A DNA stretch of 64,000 nucleotides. Source: Ch128b sp964527925. Its GTDB lineage: Bacteria > Bacteroidota > Ignavibacteria > Ch128b. How positions within the stretch are numbered: the first letter of the stretch is position 1; every line of letters starts with the position of its first letter. Under the pieces are notes generated by a model. The model was not told the origin of the DNA. It did no database searches and saw only the letters and a list, made by a program, of their open reading frames with translations. The DNA is taken from the NCBI GenBank assembly GCA_964527925.1, contig CAZGQO010000005.1, forward strand, positions 1 to 64,000. Reading direction: 5' to 3'. Both the position numbers and the translations under genes were made by a program. This document shows positions 61,806 through 64,000 of the stretch, one piece after another.

Positions 61806-63566
61806 ATGCGATCGTTACTTAAACTTCGGAAATATTTTAGAAAGTATAGAAAGAAAATCTTTTTAGGATTTTTGTTCATATTCATTTCAAACATCTCGAG
61901 TGTTTATGTTCCATTGTTTATTCGAGATGGGATTGATGAACTGCGTCAGCAAATATCATCACCTGCACTGGTGAAATATGCTTTGCTTATTGTGGGAGTT
62001 ACTTTATTCAGTGGAATTTTTAGATTTTTGATAAGACAAACTATCATTGTTGCATCCAGGGAAATTGAATATGATTTACGAAATGATTTGTGGTCAAATC
62101 TTCAAATATTATCATTGAGATTCTATCAAAACACCAAGACAGGTGATATAATGGCTCATGCTACTAATGATATCAATGCAGTCAGAAGCTTTCTTGGTCC
62201 TGCTGTGATGTATTCATTTGATACTTTGACTCTATTCATATTTACACTTGCATTGATGTTCTCGATTGATGTTGAGTTAACATTTCTTTCTTTATTGCCC
62301 TTTCCAGTGCTTTCAGTCTTTGTTTATGTTTTCGGTAAAAAAATTCACATTCTCTTCACAAAAATTCAGGAACACTTTTCTGTATTGACTGCAAAAGCTC
62401 AAGAAAATTTTTCCGGGATTAGAATAATCAAAGCTTATGTTAGAGAAAAATCGGAAATCGAACATTTTAGAAAATTGAGTTATGAGTACTTCAGGAAGAA
62501 TTTGAATAAAATAAAAGTTGAATCGTTGTTCCGGCCAATTCTTTTCATTGTAATTGGAAGTTCGATCGTGATTATCATGTGGTTTGGCGGTAAGAAAGTA
62601 ATCAATGGTGAATTAACTCTTGGTGAAATTACTGCCTTCATTTTGTATATGGGTTATTTGATATGGCCTGCTATTGCATTTGGATGGATAACAAATATCA
62701 CTCAACAGGCTGCAGCATCTCAAAAAAGATTAAACACACTTTTTGCAATCGAACCTGAAATAAAAGATTCTGAATTAACAGATTACAGTATTGATAAATT
62801 GAAAGGGGAAATTGAATTTAAAAATGTTTATTTCCGTTATCGTGATAATCTTCCTTATGTTTTAGAAAATATTAATCTAAGAATTCCGGTTGGTTCTACT
62901 TTTGCAATTATTGGTCATACTGGATCGGGTAAATCAACTCTTGTTAATCTTTTGTTGAGATTCTACGAAATCACCGAAGGTGAAATTTTAATTGATGGTC
63001 ACAACATAAAAACTATTCCACTTAAAATTCTGCGAAATGAAATTTCTTATGTTCCGCAGGAGACCTTTTTATTTTCAGATACATTAAAAAACAACATTGC
63101 CTATGGATTGAATTCATTTCCAACTGAGGAGTATGTAAATCAAAGAGTAAACGAAGCCATTCGAATTGCTCATCTTACACCAGATATTGAAAGTTTTCCA
63201 AATGGTGTTGAAACGATTATAGGTGAAAGGGGAATAACGCTATCAGGCGGGCAGAAACAACGAACTTCAATTGCTCGTGCTGTTGCAAAAGGTGGAAAAA
63301 TTTTAATTCTTGATGATTGCCTTTCAGCGGTTGATACAAATACTGAAGAAATTATTTTGAAAAACTTAAAAGAGTTTATGAAAGGCAGATCAAGTTTAAT
63401 TATCTCTCATCGTATTTCAACAATTAAAGATGCTGATCAGATTATTGTTCTCGAAAATGGAAAAATTGCTGAGATAGGAACTCACGATGAACTCGTTGCC
63501 TTAAATGGAATCTACACTCGAATTTATCAGAAACAATTGCTTGAAAAAGAATTAGAGGAAATTTGA
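61806..63566 (+). CDS. ABC exporter half, TM287/BmrC-like with degenerate catalytic site
   Basis: A 586-residue half-transporter: six-helix membrane domain (about 20-310) and nucleotide-binding domain (about 345-580). Walker A IGHTGSGKST, Q-loop YVPQETF, signature LSGGQKQR, and Walker B ILILDDCLSAVD. The residue after the Walker B Asp is Asp where active ATPases have Glu. This D is the mark of the inactive-site half of heterodimeric exporters such as TM287/288 and BmrCD. The second half gene starts one base inside its stop. Substrate unknown, probably hydrophobic compounds. Confidence 0.93.
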   Translation: MRSLLKLRKYFRKYRKKIFLGFLFIFISNISSVYVPLFIRDGIDELRQQISSPALVKYALLIVGVTLFSGIFRFLIRQTIIVASREIEYDLRNDLWSNLQILSLRFYQNTKTGDIMAHATNDINAVRSFLGPAVMYSFDTLTLFIFTLALMFSIDVELTFLSLLPFPVLSVFVYVFGKKIHILFTKIQEHFSVLTAKAQENFSGIRIIKAYVREKSEIEHFRKLSYEYFRKNLNKIKVESLFRPILFIVIGSSIVIIMWFGGKKVINGELTLGEITAFILYMGYLIWPAIAFGWITNITQQAAASQKRLNTLFAIEPEIKDSELTDYSIDKLKGEIEFKNVYFRYRDNLPYVLENINLRIPVGSTFAIIGHTGSGKSTLVNLLLRFYEITEGEILIDGHNIKTIPLKILRNEISYVPQETFLFSDTLKNNIAYGLNSFPTEEYVNQRVNEAIRIAHLTPDIESFPNGVETIIGERGITLSGGQKQRTSIARAVAKGGKILILDDCLSAVDTNTEEIILKNLKEFMKGRSSLIISHRISTIKDADQIIVLENGKIAEIGTHDELVALNGIYTRIYQKQLLEKELEEI

Positions 63567-64000
63567 TGTCAGACTTTTTTCAAGATGATGAAGTAATTGG
63601 TAAAGCCTACGATGCCCGTTTAATGAAATGGCTTTTGAAGTATGTTAAGCCTTATAGACCATACATTATTCTTTCTATCTTCTTAAACATTTTGACTGCT
63701 GCTTTAGAACCAGTCCGACCTTATCTCACCAAAATTGCAGTTGATAATTACATTTCAGTTGGTGACTCAAAAGGACTGTTGAACATAATTCTTCTGATTT
63801 TGCTTTCATTAATTCTTCAAGCAGCTATAAATTATGCAATGAATTTTGCAACTCAATACATGGGGCATAGAACACTTCTCGATTTACGAATGGAAATTTT
63901 TGAACATCTTCAAAAGTTATCTCTTAAGTTTTTTGATCGAACTCCGATTGGCAGATTAGTAACTCGAGTAACAAACGATGTTGAATCCTTGAGTGAGCTT
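63566..64000 (+). CDS. ABC exporter second half (partial, runs off window)
   Basis: The first 145 residues of a type I ABC exporter half: MSDFFQDDEVIGKAYDARLM, then membrane helices (PYIILSIFLNILTAALEPV, LLNIILLILLSLILQAA) and the usual FFDRTPIGRLVTRVTNDVESL coupling region. The nucleotide-binding domain lies outside the window. The start overlaps the stop of the preceding half by one base, so both halves are made together and probably pair as a heterodimer. Expected to carry the canonical catalytic Glu, which cannot be checked here. Confidence 0.9.
   Translation, partial: MSDFFQDDEVIGKAYDARLMKWLLKYVKPYRPYIILSIFLNILTAALEPVRPYLTKIAVDNYISVGDSKGLLNIILLILLSLILQAAINYAMNFATQYMGHRTLLDLRMEIFEHLQKLSLKFFDRTPIGRLVTRVTNDVESLSEL

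Overview
The window looks like chromosomal DNA of an AT-rich, Gram-negative bacterium from the Bacteroidota/Chlorobiota side of the tree. Ignavibacteria (Ignavibacterium/Melioribacter type) are the best guess. This is inferred from gene content: DUF3078- and DUF5103-like envelope proteins, a three-subunit B-type succinate dehydrogenase/fumarate reductase, a class II photolyase, and porin plus multiheme-cytochrome genes. Many genes also have clear GGAGG-type ribosome binding sites. No rRNA, tRNA, CRISPR array, insertion sequence or prophage was found.

Layout. 1-5.4 kb: housekeeping genes (DJ-1/PfpI protein, ispG, Nif3-like protein with its zinc-ribbon coiled-coil neighbour, an ornithine aminotransferase, a 56-residue basic protein). 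5.5-12.7 kb: an electron-transfer locus with a beta-barrel outer-membrane protein, a 12-haem cytochrome, two cytochrome lipoproteins with 7 and 11 haem motifs, a double-rhodanese lipoprotein, a 4-haem c554-like cytochrome and a MarR regulator. The four cytochromes carry 34 candidate haem sites. 12.7-18.8 kb: a Zn/Cd-type P1B ATPase with a small charged partner, an MFS exporter, an SRPBCC protein, a small GT2 and a CDP-alcohol phosphatidyltransferase.

18.8-30.4 kb: one ten-gene minus-strand operon that mixes polysaccharide assembly (two GT2s, a GT4, a flippase, a nucleotidyltransferase/sugar-phosphate-transferase fusion) with signalling (histidine kinase, receiver, sigma-54 activator, STAS protein, receiver-receiver-PP2C phosphatase). 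The parts list matches the logic of the Vibrio syp biofilm locus and is one of the two most interesting regions. 30.4-32.7 kb: a structured, nearly gene-free stretch and a PAS histidine kinase with a worn-out receiver domain. 32.9-43.2 kb: a plus-strand run of a HIT protein, a stand-alone B12-binding protein, envelope and secreted proteins, an oxidoreductase, an M48 protease and an S9 peptidase with an extra C-terminal domain.

43.3-46.3 kb: a DUF1460 lipoprotein, a small secreted protein related to one at 12.7 kb, and a photolyase. 46.6-50.6 kb: a 1313-residue multi-sensor kinase. 50.8-52.5 kb: an Xre-ImmA gene followed by a PIN-domain gene, each with a single in-frame stop near its start, so a decaying toxin-antitoxin-like pair. 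52.9-56.9 kb: a VWA lipoprotein, a BtuF-like protein and uvrB. 57.3-64 kb: sdhCAB, an MlaE-type permease, and the first one and a half genes of a probable heterodimeric ABC exporter that runs off the window.

All family calls come from reading motifs by eye. Nothing was searched against a database.
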